A stretch of DNA of 64,000 nt from Drosophila pseudoobscura (taxonomy: Eukaryota > Arthropoda > Insecta > Diptera > Drosophilidae), in NCBI RefSeq assembly GCF_009870125.1, contig NC_046679.1, positions 21,018,001 through 21,082,000 on the forward strand. Reading direction: 5' to 3'. The notes under the pieces were generated by a model. It was not told the origin of the DNA, did not search any database, and saw only the letters and a program-made list of their open reading frames with translations. The position numbers and the translations under genes are program-made. Every line of letters begins with the position of its first letter. Within the stretch, counting starts at the first letter, position 1. Positions 47,455 to 59,908 of the stretch are shown piece by piece.

Positions 47455-47607
47455 TGGCACTATGGGCCTCCCCCAAAACCCATCAGCCCTTTACCCCCAA
47501 CACCCTAAAAACAACGCCCAAACGCTAAGCTCTTTATTCAATTTAATCTATTAAATTAAATTATTTTAGTCCTGTGTAGCTTCTAATATTTTAATTATTT
47601 ACAAATG

Positions 47608-47613
47608 AATAAA
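47608..47613 (+). terminator. poly(A) signal of TCERG1
   Basis: AATAAA 154 bases after the stop codon, followed by an A-rich and then AT-rich stretch. Confidence 0.6.
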
Positions 47614-50512
47614 ACGTACACCATCCACACAACAAAAAGGAGAAAACTTGTCTACTTTTCAATATATATATATTTATTGATCATTTATGTAATGTATATA
47701 TATATACATATAAGATTTGCATTTGTCACCTATATATATATATATATATATCTTTTGTTTGCAATTTCATAATTCTATCTCTAAATGTACTTCTTATATA
47801 CCATTTAATTTCTCTTGCATCGTATCGTTCATCGATTCCTTCCGCGGTTCATTGCTACCATTTATTGTTTAATACACATTCGTTCGTTCTGTTCTGCAGA
47901 AGTTTTGTTTTCTACCAATCTATAAATACGAATACCACAAATTATACAATACACAAATACAATACAATAATCTTCATAATTTTAGTTGCATATATTTAAT
48001 ATTTCGTTTTCCGATGCCAGGCGTCAGACTTCTTTTTCCTTGCTTTTCCTTTTCTTTGCATTTGGCTCTCCTTAATCATCCTCTCACCTCTCCTCTCCTC
48101 TTCATCGAATAGTTCTTCCAATTTCTATATGTTTGTGTTGTTTTTTCTTTTGTTTTTGTTTAGGAACTAATAGCGAAAATAATGCGCTGTGTTTTTGTAA
48201 AAAATTCTTTTTCCTCTCATTTATCATAAAGTTTCATTTGGTTTGTTGTTTCTTTTGTTGTTAACGAATTTTCCACTAGCCAAACGGTCTGCTACTTGGA
48301 CGAGGGAAGATACACACACATTGTTTTGTAGGGTATCCGCTGATCGAAATATCGCATCTATTAATTTAATGATCCATGGCCTAATGTCACATAATGTCCT
48401 TAATGTTGAACCGAGTATGATAATGGAAGTTGAAAATTGAGCGATAAAGATCGCCACCACTGAAAAGATCCGTACTAATGAAATCTGAATTCAATTGTTA
48501 ATGATTCGAAAAAATTATCGGTGCTGATCTGTTTTCCAAACTCTCACATAACTCAAATCAATTCTTAATGATCCCAATGATACGAATTGTACGAAAGATA
48601 TTTGAATGATCCTAAATACTTAATGATCCCAATGAAATGATCTGTACTAAAGAATTCTGAACGATCCCCAAGCTGTCACTGACCCCCCAATCAATTCTTG
48701 ATTATTCAAAATCAATTCTTAATAAATCCCAAGCTACGCTCCCGCTGATCCTTCCTTTATTCTCAATGATAGAAATGAAATGATTTTTGCTAACGAAATC
48801 TGAATGAACCCCCCTATCAATTCTTGATGAACCCTAATCTAGACCCCACCTCCGATTTATACAACCCCCCACCCACCATCCATTCGAACACTCCACTAGC
48901 ACTGCCTATGTTAGCTGGTGTTTTAGTTGACTGTCTATTCTATAATTTATTTCTTTACCATAGTACGGCTAGATCATCTGTTAGTTTCTATCATAGGTAT
49001 ATGTACTCGCACTAAACTATTTACTTGGTGTTTTGCTCTTATTGAATGCATTATTTCGGTTTCGGTTAGGCACAAAGTAACTGGTTTTCCTTTCTATCCG
49101 TTCTATCGCCTGGGGGTTTTCTGGCTTTTGTCTCCATGATTCAGTATCGAATTTTACATGCTATTTGTTTATTCTCTAGTTATACTACTACCAATGTTAG
49201 TGTGTTGCTTTTGTTCGATTCTCCATATACTATATATATATCATTCTCTCTATATAATATTGCTACAGGTTGGGTTTTGTTGTTGGTGTTTTCTTGTTGT
49301 CTCTATAATAAACCACGTTGCATTTGTTTGTAAATTGAAAAATACAGTGTGTGTTATATATCTCTAAATATAATTAGTAAATTCTATTACAATTAGATTT
49401 CTATCGTGTTTTTTCTTTTTGATTCATAGACATACAAAATCTGGTAGGGAGGACCTTCGGATGGGGGTACGTGGCAGGGTCTAGAATCTATTCAAAAATC
49501 TCAGCCAAAAAAAGCATACGTAAATAAAAGAGCAGCAAATAAAAAATGTACTTAAAATCATATAAAAAATATATATATATATTTATTACATAAAGCATTT
49601 AAGAAACTAAACTAAAATCAGCAATAATACTCCAAGTCATTAGATTAGTTAGTTACAGCATTCCAAAGCAGTTCTTCGACCTCTCTTACGCTTTCTTATA
49701 GAAATTGAATGGAGAAATAAATTTAAAGAAATCAAAAGTAGTGCTTTATACATGGTACATATATCGTATGTAATATATATATTTTTTGTTTTGTTTTTCA
49801 TTTTTTTTTTAAATGCAAAAGTTACCAATTGTAATGTTTAATAATGTAAATCTGGACAACTATAAAGTAAATATGTTTTGTTTTTTTTTTGTTCTTTCTT
49901 AAATGATTAAATGATCTTTTAAGTGTACAAATTTCAAGAGCATTCAAAATGCTTGATGCAAATTTTTCGTTTTTTCTATACAAAATACAAATGTAATGTA
50001 AATTTAAGTTTTGGTATATAACAAAGGTTTGTAAGGGAAACATGTTTCTTTTTTCGATGATGTGTGGGCCAAAAGTAGGGTTGGGTTTGGGTTTCGTTTG
50101 TGTGTGTGTGTTCATTCTGGAAACCAAATTGTTGTGTAAATTGAACTACGCGTGTGTCTGTCTCCTCTTCTCCATTTTCTTTCCTCTGTTGCAGTTTCTC
50201 TTAGCGTTTTGTTTGTTACGAGTAGAATATATAATATAATAGAATATAATATATGTATGTATATAATACGTTTATATAAATAATTAATAATAGTAATCAT
50301 AATAATCATAATCGTTAATCCATCATAATCATCATTAATAATTATTGGATGGATTATAATCCATCATCATCTGCGATTTTCAGTTACTATTGCTATTGCT
50401 ATTGTTCTTGTTCTTGCTATTGTGGTTGTTGTTGCTGAAGAATTTCTTGCTGCTTTTTGCAATAGTAATTCATTAGTAATGGTTAAATAAGCTTTTTCTT
50501 CTTCGTTGACAA
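47614..50512. other. convergent intergenic region of TCERG1 and Pak
   Basis: AT-rich, no coding frame. It contains (TA)n near 47.72-47.75 kb and a degenerate GATCC/AATGA repeat at 48.46-48.85 kb. It probably includes a long Pak 3' UTR read from the other strand, ending at an unknown site (AATAAA on minus near 49.58 kb is one candidate). Confidence 0.5.
48460..48850. repeat. degenerate dispersed/tandem repeat
   Basis: GAAANGATCNGTACTAANGAAATCTGAA-like blocks start near 48464, 48636 and 48776, interspersed with CAATTCTTAATGATCCC-type units. Strongly diverged. Confidence 0.55.
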
Positions 50513-53500
50513 TCAGTTGCCCTTTGTGGCCTCTTTGGCGGCCATAATCAAAGGCGTCAGACTGGCCAATGGACGTGCCAGCTTCAGGAAGGGATGCTAA
50601 TGAAAGATTCGTACAAGAAATAGTTATAAAATCTTCTATAATCACTCTATAATCATACCTTTAGCAAATCCATTGCACTGGCTCTGCGCTCCACCTCCAC
50701 TTCCAGACACTGATCGAGAAAATCTTGAAATGCTGCGGACAGCTTGTCTTTTTCTTTAATCTCTGGCTTGCCATTGGTGGCAATGAGGTACAAGGCTTTC
50801 AGCGGATTCTCATTCAAATATGGCGGTTCGCCCTCAACCATTTCAATGGCCATGATACCCAAAGACCATAAATCAACCTGTCGAATAAAAAAGAAGTCAA
50901 TTAAAATCTTGAGGAGAGAGAGAGTAACGAGCAATCCGTACCTTGGGACCATACTGCTTCCGCGTGACCACCTCGGGCGCCATCCAGTACGGCGTACCCA
51001 CCATCGTTGTGCGTTTGGATTGCTCCGGCGAGATTTGCGCACAGAAACCGAAATCAGTCAGCTTGACCGAACCATCCAGGCCAAGCAATATATTATCACT
51101 TTTGATGTCACGATGGATCACCTGATTGGCATGCAGGAACTCCAGGGCTTGCAGCACCTCCCGACACACGGCCGCAATCTGTCCCTCGTCCATGCAGGTC
51201 TCAGTGACGACATCCGTGAGCGAACCACCCGGCAGATACTCCATCACTACCCACAGCTCTTCGGACACCAGATAGCTGTCCAAATAGTTCACGACATTCG
51301 GATGCTTGTTCTCTCGCATCACCAGAATCTCATTGATGATCAGCTCCTTCTTCGGTTGCTGCGAGAGGTTCATCTGTTTGATGGCCACCTCCATGCCCGT
51401 CGAGGATTCGATGGCCGTGTACACGGTGCCCGAGGCGCCCTGGCCGATCTTCTCCATTTTCGTGTACTTGCGATTGGGATCCCCAACGGAGACGATGGTG
51501 CGTAGTTTCTCCAGGATTTCCTCATCGGACATCTTCTTCTTCTTGGCATTGGCCGCCCGCGTGTTGGGCGTGACTGCCGCTGCTGCCTGTGGGACGGCAA
51601 TCTGATTGCCAGCTGCCGCCGTCGGAGCTCCTGCTGCTGCTGCTGCCACTGCAGTTGCATTCAGATTGTTCCCAATCGCCACTGAGGGATCGTTGTACAG
51701 GTCTGTGTGCAGGCAGGTGGCATCGGTGTCGTCGGCAGCGACAGGTGTGGGTGAGGCAGGCGTTATGGTGGTAGGAGGCGGCGGCATGGGCATGGGCACC
51801 GTCGAGTTCCGAGCGGAAGATATGGATAGCATCGATGTTGTCGGCGTTGGACAATGGATCGATGGCAAGGCGTTGTTGGTTGTTGTTGTATCATCGTCGT
51901 GGAATGAAGGAAATGATGAAAAGGAGGAAGCAGAAGAATGGTGATTAGTCGTTGGTGCAGTTGTTGCTATTGTTGTTGCTGCTGCTGCTGCTGCTGACTC
52001 GGCTGCAAACTGCTCTTGCAATATCGTAGTAGTAGCAGAAGTAGTAGTAGTAGAAGTAGTAGTAGGATTGGTAGTACAACTAGGATTAGTAGCAGACAAA
52101 ATAGTAGCAGTTGCACTTGTTGTTGTTGCATCAGTGCCTTGTGTTTCTGCTGTTGTTGTTTCTGTTGTCGATGCTGATGCTGAAGCTGGCGTCGAGTTGC
52201 CCCCAGACGCTGTTGTCGCAGTTGGTTTTTTTAAAGTATTTTTTTTTTTAGCAGCAATTAGAAGCATTTTTTTTTTCAAAAACAGAACAGAACACAGAGG
52301 CGATACAGATAACAATTATAGACATTACTTTAAATCTTCCACACAAAAAAGTTGATTAGTTTTCAACACAACAAAACAGAATATGGGTGGACCTACTGCC
52401 TGGCAGCAAATCTAAAATCTCTAAAGAATAAACTCAAATAAATATTGCTGCCAGGCGGCGGTTTGGCTCCTTTAAAGAACCGATCGAAACGATACTAAAA
52501 CTAAAAGCAGAATAGCAGCTAGTCCTGGCACAACACTCACTTGCATTGTTCTTATTCTTGTCCAGCGTCGTCGTCACATTATTATGATGCAGCGGCGATG
52601 GTGCCGTCATCACCTTATGGTTCTGCAGTGGTGTTGTGGGCGTTGTGGCCGGTGCTGCTGGCATTATGATGGGCGACGGCGATGGCGCTGGCTGCAGTTC
52701 CTCAATGGGTCGCGTGTAAATGGATTTCGTGCGTTCGGGTCGCGATGCCACTGGCGGAGGTGGCGGCTGGTGTGCGGCCTGTTGCAGCTGCTGCTGATGC
52801 GGTGACCCGAGCATGTCGTCCTCATTGGCAGATGAATGTTGCGATGTGGATGAGGAGGCCGTGTGGCCGCCAAAGTTGTATGAATGCGATTGACTGATGC
52901 CAATGTGATGCTGATGCTGCTGATGCTGTTGATGCTGGTTATGCTGGTGCAATTGTTGATTCTGATGCTGGATAATATGCTGCTGCTGCTGTTGGTAGTG
53001 ATTGCTCAGCATTTGTCCTGCCACGGCCACATTGTTGGCATTGGGTCCCAGTGTCATGCTGCCCAGCTGGACGCCAATCAGATTGCCGCCACTGTTGGAG
53101 CCATGCAGTTCCGAGTCTGTGGGCGTGCTGCTGGGACTGCTGCTGCTCACGCGACTTAGTGAAGAGCCTGTCCGAGACAAGAGGATTGCATTACATTGAG
53201 AATACAGTTCGAGAATCACAGGAAAGGATCCCTCACCTGAATGCGTCGTTATGGCATTTGTCATGTATTTGGAACTTGGCCTCTGTTTGGTTGTGTTGTC
53301 AAACCACTTGAGCACATCGAGCACCGCCTGGGGATTCTTCTTCTGCTCCTGTTTGCTGATGTTCGAGTTCATCAGCAGACGCGCCCATGCCTCGGGCATA
53401 CCCTGTAAAAGGCAACACACAAATCGTTTGAGTACTACAGATCTTTAAATGAAAGCTAAGCGAATGAAAGATAGAGCACATATAGATGGCGCAGGGTGGG

Positions 53501-54778
53501 TGGGGTTCTTTTTGTTAGGTATTTTGGATACAGCAATGCTTGGCCAAATCATTTCGAAAGTAGGGGGACATCGACTAAAAGCATTTCCACTACAAAACTC
53601 TAGGCTTCAGCCATAAATATGTTGTCTGTGTTGGCTAGTGTAGGTGTAATGGAAACTAATGAGGAACACCCGATCGACAAACATCGAATGGAATGGTTGA
53701 AGATATATACACAAAAGGAATATAACGAAACACCGAAATATCTTGAAACAAACATCGAATGGTAGGAACGAACATCGAATGGGGAATGGCTTGATATTTA
53801 GACAAAAAAAAGGAACACAATCAATGGTTTATTTTTCTTTTGGAGAGAAACTAATGAAGAGGGAGGCAAGATTTCCATTGCGTTAGACGTGGAGTTTACT
53901 TACTTTCATGGGCAGCTTGAAATAATAATGAATAATAGAAAGTCGGTAAAGAGCACATATCGGCGATAAACAACAACATAATGTATGTATAGGGTATAGG
54001 GTATGTAGTATGTGCTCTCAAGAGTACATTATATATAATTGGAAAGCGAAAATTATTCAAATTTTCATTGGATATTGAAAGATCTTTGAATGAAAAGAGA
54101 AACCACCATTGATCCCTGTAGCAAGGCTCTTCAGGGCTCCTCTTTTACTCAAAAATCACAATTAATTCCTTAAGCATGTGAAAGTGTTTCTTCTTTTGGT
54201 ATGTTTTTCATTAAAAGCTTATCAAATCAAATTGTAGGTTTTAAGCAAATGAAAACAGAAGATTTCCCTCCTGCTATTTTTAGCAAAATGAAAATTGAAG
54301 GCGAGGCACATGGAATAATAATAAATATCCCAAGGTAAACGATCCAATACGATTCCAATAAAAGCCATAAAACTCACCGTAAATTCTCCGGTTACGGGAT
54401 CGAAACCCACATGCACCGTATGCTCGAAATTCGTCGGATACGAGATGTTCGGCTTGGAGTCAGTGTGCGAGGGTTTCGAGCCTTTGATCTTGTTCTTCAG
54501 CGTCTTCTTCTTTCGGTCGGCATCGTCGGGCTCTTTGGAGGGGAACAAAGAGAAACACATTGTAGTTCCACTGGTGGACACATACTAATCACAGTGTTGT
54601 CATGGCACACACACTCACCCTTGGGCAATGGTCGCATATCAACAGACGGCGCATCACCACAGCCGCCGGCACCGCCACCGCCGCCGCCCATGAGGGGTAC
54701 ACGCTCTATGCCAGCGCCACCGCGATTGCTGGTGAGGCGCACGGGCGGCGCCGGTGGTTTATCTTCCTCGCTGGACAT
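50513..54778 (-). CDS. Pak: p21-activated kinase, group I (Pak)
   Basis: Minus-strand exons are 54619-54778, 54378-54532, 53237-53402, 52541-53167, 50942-52209, 50659-50877 and 50513-50596, summing to 892 residues with matching phases. The start [15 protein letters not shown] carries a Pro-rich SH3 ligand. The CRIB motif is at 83-98 ([16 protein letters not shown]), followed by the autoinhibitory segment ([35 protein letters not shown]), which defines group I. A long Gln/His, Ser and Thr/Ala-rich linker precedes the kinase domain (about 619-870): [12 protein letters not shown] with Lys at about 647, HRDIKSDN with Asp at about 737, DFGFCAQ and [13 protein letters not shown]. In flies Pak acts downstream of Rac/Cdc42 and Dock in axon guidance, muscle attachment and epithelial morphogenesis. 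The acceptor of the fifth exon (52209) lacks a good pyrimidine tract, and the linker may vary by isoform. Confidence 0.95.
53904..53915 (-). other. candidate 12-nt in-frame microexon of Pak
   Basis: On the minus strand TTATTATTTCAAG precedes CTGCCCATGAAA, which is followed by a perfect donor GTAAGTA. The intron it sits in joins two phase-0 exons (ending GEFT, starting GMPE), so inclusion would insert Leu-Pro-Met-Lys between the CRIB and the autoinhibitory segment without shifting the frame. Confidence 0.4.
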
Positions 54779-57700
54779 GCCTTCTGTGGGTGGTGGTGAT
54801 TCCTTTCCTTTCCCGTCTTCCTTCTCTTTTCGCTACGGCTTCTTCCTCCTCCTCCTCGACGTTGTCTTCTACAGCTTCAGCTTATGCACAGCTGTTCTGA
54901 TGCCCGAAAACAGCTGTTAATGAGGGGAAAAAGCGAAAGGAGATTGTTTTATTCGCGAAAAAAAGAAATGATTTCATTCTTGGTGAATTCACACAGATTT
55001 CCAACATTTTGTTATCTATAAACGAAGCTTATCTTCTCATTTGATTGTTGTTTTATCAATTATTTTTTTTAGCTTCGGTTGCAGTCGCGTCCGAGTCATA
55101 AGTTTTGCAAAAACTTAAAAATTTGTCATACATAAGAAAATGTATATGTAGATAAATATATCACAAATACTTATACGCAGATATGTATATATAGCATATA
55201 TGTCTGTGTCTGTATGAATATATATTTCACAGAATTCTGCAGAGAATTATACAATTTTTGCCCACTTTATTATTTTTTTAATGTGATTATCTTGAAGATC
55301 ACGTCAAATTCGGGTGTTGTGTTGCTCTCATTTATTTTGGCATGCGAAAAAACACATAAAAATGTTCAGAATTGTTAAAACACCCACACAAACCAAATGT
55401 TGCAGGAGAAACAAGAACTACAACAAATAAATTTATCAATATGGGTCGTCCGACGAACTGAATCCGACTGTTCTATTGGGGGTATTGGGATTGGGGCCCT
55501 CGCTCTTCCTCTGTCGCCGCAGTGTTGAGTGTCACTGCCAGTAGAGCAGCCGGCAAGGCAACACCGCCAGCTTTTCCACTCTCTCGATCGCCAGCCCAAT
55601 GGGAACGGGCAAACACAACTCATGCACAGAGAGAAAGATAGAGAGAGAGTGGGAGTATCAGCCGCCATAAAGAGCGCCACCTCGCACAGTGTTCTATAAA
55701 CATCAAGCGAATGATTCCACCCATATGCCCTGCATTTAGTTTCTTCCATTCTCAATGGAGACCACTGTGCGCTCGCTCGCTTTCTCGCCTACGCTGGCGA
55801 TTGTCCCCCAAAAACAACAACATTATGCGATAACAAGAGTGACTTCGATTAGCTCACGTAACAAAAACAATGCAGCTCACGCATTCGGAATTACAGTAAT
55901 AAGAAACATGAGAAAAAGATTAGTCGGCTGCCGATGCTTTGATACCTTAGGCGATCTATTGTTTTTGACTTTGTGGATGAAAATTAGCCTAAGAACTGAG
56001 GAACTATGTATTGTAGTTTGTGTATAATATTTTTTCCCTGCGTAACAGCAACTTTGATCATATCTGCTTAATACCTGCTTCAAGGGTATCAAAACAAAGC
56101 AGCTCTCACGCATTTAAAATTACAGTAACAACATTGCTACCCTGGGACAGACACCACCGCCACTAATATGTAATGTGGGCGGCAGCGCAGCCAAAACATA
56201 TGATGGGAGAGCGAGCGACAGAGGGACGGAGAGTCAACCGCTTGGCGCCTGTCTGCCTTTTTGCCGGTGACGGCGACGTCGACTGCGCAGCTTTTATGAT
56301 TCATTTATCAACGTCAGGGCGTTAAGAGTCAATGCAGTCGTCAGTCCAGAGAGAAGGAAACAGGGCATATGTGGGGGGAAGGAGAAGGGAGGTGCTGAGT
56401 GTGAAAACACTAACAATTTGTATGTGTTTTTTGTAGGTTTGTTGGCTTTACGCCGAGAGAGACCGTTTCCCCGATTCGCGTCTATAGGTAAATGTTGTTT
56501 TTAGATCAAGAAACAAACTTCTTTGGGGAGCGCCGCCGGCGGCGGCGGCGAAGAGCGTGTGGGCGGCGTCCCAGAATTGGGTTAACCGTGTATCGGTGTA
56601 TCGAATTTGTTTCTTTTTTATTGAAGTTCATATAAAATCAATAAATACTGTATATATAGCGGGGTTTCGCGGTCTCTGAACTTTTTTTTCTATTATATTT
56701 TCTACGGGCCGGGCCTAATGCAAAATTATTCCCTAATGAGCAAAACACACACACACACACAGGAAGCTCGACAACACTTGCGGCATTTAAATTAGTGACA
56801 GAGGTGGGGAAGAATGGTGGGGGGAGGAGGAGCGGAGAGCCGCCGGGGCTAGGGTGGACTTGCCTCTCAAGTGGGGCAAGCATAGGTGCATGTTGCAATG
56901 GCAACAGCAGAAGTAACAGCAGCAGCAGCAACAACATGGTGCATGGCGTGTTGCAAGTGCATTGAGTGGCGCTGGGCTCCAAGTGCTGAAAGAAGCCACA
57001 AACATATACGGACTTCTTGACAGTGTTTATGCGGTTGCAGATAACATGATATTGAACAAAGGCAAGAGATACTGCAGTATGATTTATTATAGTACGGTCT
57101 CTGGAAATGGAGGCAAGGTTTTCTGGGAATGCGGTATCCTATAGTCGGGAAATATGAACATCGCGGATTTGTCACGCATAATCGCTCGATGAAGAGGAGG
57201 CACTGCGGCTGTGGCGACGACGAGCGTAGCGTCGCTGTCTATTTTGGGTTTTGGACGCCAGCCGAAAGCAGAAGGCACCAGGCGGAAATGTTATGCCTTT
57301 TATATTTTTCTGCTTGTCTATTTCCCCCTCCTCCCTCTCTCTACGGTTCTCCGTTACAAGTTGGCTTTTCCGTTTTTACCTGGACTAAACACACACAAGC
57401 CCACACATGCATAGGCACATGTTCCATACATACATATATAGAGCCCCGTTAGGACGCCGCTAACTGTTAAATGCCAAACAGTTGCAACACAAAATTGTAT
57501 TTTATGTAAATTTCTTTTTGCTGTTTTTGTGCTTTGTCACGTTTAGTTTGCCGCAATACACGTGCCCCATTGGGGGGAAATGCAGCAAGAAGAGGTGGAG
57601 GAAATCACCCTGTATGCAAGCAGCTTGTTGACATTTTCACCCCAACCCACACCCCACACACACACACATACATTTTCCCTTACACAATGCCAAATGTTAT

Positions 57701-58460
57701 GGGGAAATATATTTGTGTGCTTGGGAAACTGGAACAAACAGCAATGTGTTAATCTTAAAACGAAAACCACTTGAATCGGTGTTTTCCTGGGCATTTTCCG
57801 GAACATATTTCAAAGAAAACATAGATCTCGCACACGCACACGCACATACAAGTGGGCGAAGAGTGGAGAGGGAGAATGTGTTGGAAAAATCAATGCACAT
57901 GTGTGCGTATCTGTGTTTGTGGAACCTCCTTTCGATGTGAGGCCAGAAGCCAGACCAATTGGACTTGCAATGTACTCTTTTTTATGAATGAAACGCTCTC
58001 TCCGCTCCTCCCCACCTCACACTCTCTATGGTGACGGGACTCACTGCACTGCAGGTATGTCTTCGGTAACACCCTGTATGCCGCTTGCAATCTGTCGCTT
58101 TCGTTGCGTTGCACTGCTGCAGCCTTCTTCTTCGTGGATTTCTTGAAGTTTTCCTTAAGCACTCACAACAGCACTTCACTGCACACACACACATTCACAC
58201 GGACACACAGTGGGTATTGTTTTTCCCGTTTTCGTTAGCGTTGCTTGTCGTGTGTCATTAATGTCCGACACGGGAGCAGAGCAGCAGAGCTAGCAGCAAG
58301 AAAACCATTTAATATTCCACAAATGTGGTTACATGCGACCCAAACACACAATCGAGAATTGTTAACGATAAGCGCACTTTTCCTTTTCCGCCGCTATGTT
58401 TGGTATTGTTTAAATATATTATTTACATTTTCCGATGTTTATAAAAAAAGTTAAGACGGT
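54779..58460. other. Pak 5' UTR and upstream region
   Basis: No coding exon was found on either strand. G/C-rich high-complexity blocks at 56.13-56.60 kb and 57.13-57.30 kb, plus CA repeats near 57.65 and 57.83 kb, look like spliced leader and promoter DNA. Exact leader exons could not be defined. Frames of 90-126 codons here are low complexity and were not called. Confidence 0.45.
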
Positions 58461-58575
58461 AGCAGCCAGTGTGACCGCGGACTTATCGATCAAATATACC
58501 GTCCGACACTCAGAAATATACCGAAGCATACCGTCTCATTTAAAAAATATACCGTAAGTATACTGACGAATTCAA
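58461..58575 (-). promoter_or_regulatory. motif 1 core promoter with TATACCG array, copy A
   Basis: The minus strand at 58467-58477 reads CGGTCACACTG, matching Drosophila core motif 1 (YGGTCACACTR), bound by M1BP. On the + side it is followed by TTATCGAT and several TATACCG units. Orientation fits the Pak direction, so this could be its distal promoter. Confidence 0.5.
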
Positions 58576-58879
58576 GTTCTATTTTACATATTCCTCGTTT
58601 TTGATATTCCGTTGATTATTACAAACTATATAGAACATTTAGCCATGCCCACATAATTTTATCCGATTAATGAATCTATTTTCTACTTGATTGGCTTAAT
58701 TTAAATAATTGCTTTTATTGGATTTCTATATAACGTTGAAAATTAAATTAGTAGATTGATGAAATTGAAAAATCTACCATTATATACCGATATGCCGTAT
58801 ATATACCGTCGTTTAAATTTTGACCTAAAAAAATACCAAAAAGTATTAAAAATGCCGTAAACGGCCACCCTTGCAGAGG

Positions 58880-58990
58880 CAGCACCAGTGTGACCGTGGA
58901 TTTATCAATACTCACAGAAATATACTGACATATACCGTCTTATTTTCAAACTATACCGTAAATATACCGATGAAAAAAGTCAACTTAGCC
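58880..58990 (-). promoter_or_regulatory. motif 1 core promoter with TATACCG array, copy B
   Basis: CGGTCACACTG again on the minus strand at 58886-58896, 419 bases from copy A. The same sequence order follows: GGA-TTATC-AT, CAGAAATATAC, TATACCGTCT-ATTT, ATACCGTAA-TATAC-GA. It is a diverged duplicate of 58461-58575. Confidence 0.5.
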
Positions 58991-59840
58991 CACTTAAGCC
59001 CTCTCTATTTAAACAGGTTAACAACTTGAGTTGCAGCAACAGCAACCTAATGATGGGGACTTAAGTAGAATTGATCCGCCACTATCAATAAAGTATACCG
59101 ATTTGACATATTTTCATATGCGAACAAATTTGTTTATATGACCGATTTTGAATAGGCACTTGTCGGAGCATTAATTACTGTTATTGTAGTATATTCTCTC
59201 GTATACAGACAAGTATATAAATGATCACCTGGATGAAACATCGTTGTCAATATCGATATAATCGATTATTTTCTGCAACATTTGAAAACACTCACAAAGG
59301 CTAGCAACATTGTCTTCGCAACATCGACTGGTTACAGACATTGTTTTTTATGATTTTAAAAATTTGAATTTTGAAATTCCACAGAAATACAAAGCCATCT
59401 TTAAAAAACCGAAGTCATGATTTGCAGTCAATGTATAATTAAGTTTTTAGAATGGAGAATCATTTTATTTGCACAGATACCAAACAGTTGGAACCCCAAA
59501 CCCTTATTGCCACCCCCATAAGGATGTCACCTCTTCGTCCTTTCCATTCAATGTTTACCCAAAATGTCAGCACAAAGGACTGCCGTTGGACGTTTCGAGT
59601 GGCCGACGCGCGACCAATCATAGGGCAAAACAATAATTGTTTACAAATTGTTAACACGCTGCGGAATGATTGTCACTTTTGACACGCCACGCCCCCGCAT
59701 AAGGCTTATCCTCCTCGTCGTCGAGCAAATAGCGAAAAAACCACAAATCATGTTGAAGTACTACAAGGCACTCGTCGTCGTTGATTTGCATATCATTTGT
59801 GGGGTATGTCCGATGGGGGGTCCTATGGGGGATTAAATGA
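58991..59840. other. upstream region of Hr83
   Basis: No coding frame. A perfect DRE core TATCGATA lies at 59251-59258 beside ATCGATT. A high-complexity block at about 59.54-59.72 kb (GACGCGCGACCAATCATAGG, CACGCCACGCCCCCGC) is a plausible enhancer or promoter element for Hr83. Confidence 0.4.
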
Positions 59841-59841
59841 G

Positions 59842-59879
59842 TATAAAACCATCAATATCGAGGATGTTCCGTGTCAGTT
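59842..59879 (+). promoter_or_regulatory. TATA box and initiator of Hr83
   Basis: TATAAAA at 59842-59848 and TCAGTT (Inr) at 59874-59879. The A of the initiator is 34 bases from the first T of the TATA box, close to the usual spacing. This places transcription start near 59876. Confidence 0.5.
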
Positions 59880-59908
59880 CGATACCAGGCGGCGCACCGG
59901 GACGCACA

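Noticed and set aside
55375-55755. 126-codon minus frame upstream of Pak
   Set aside because: Low complexity with GA-repeat derived residues; no acceptor/donor linking it in phase to the Pak start exon.
59452-59682. 76-codon + frame upstream of Hr83
   Set aside because: No homology recognised and it precedes the likely TATA box; more likely regulatory DNA.
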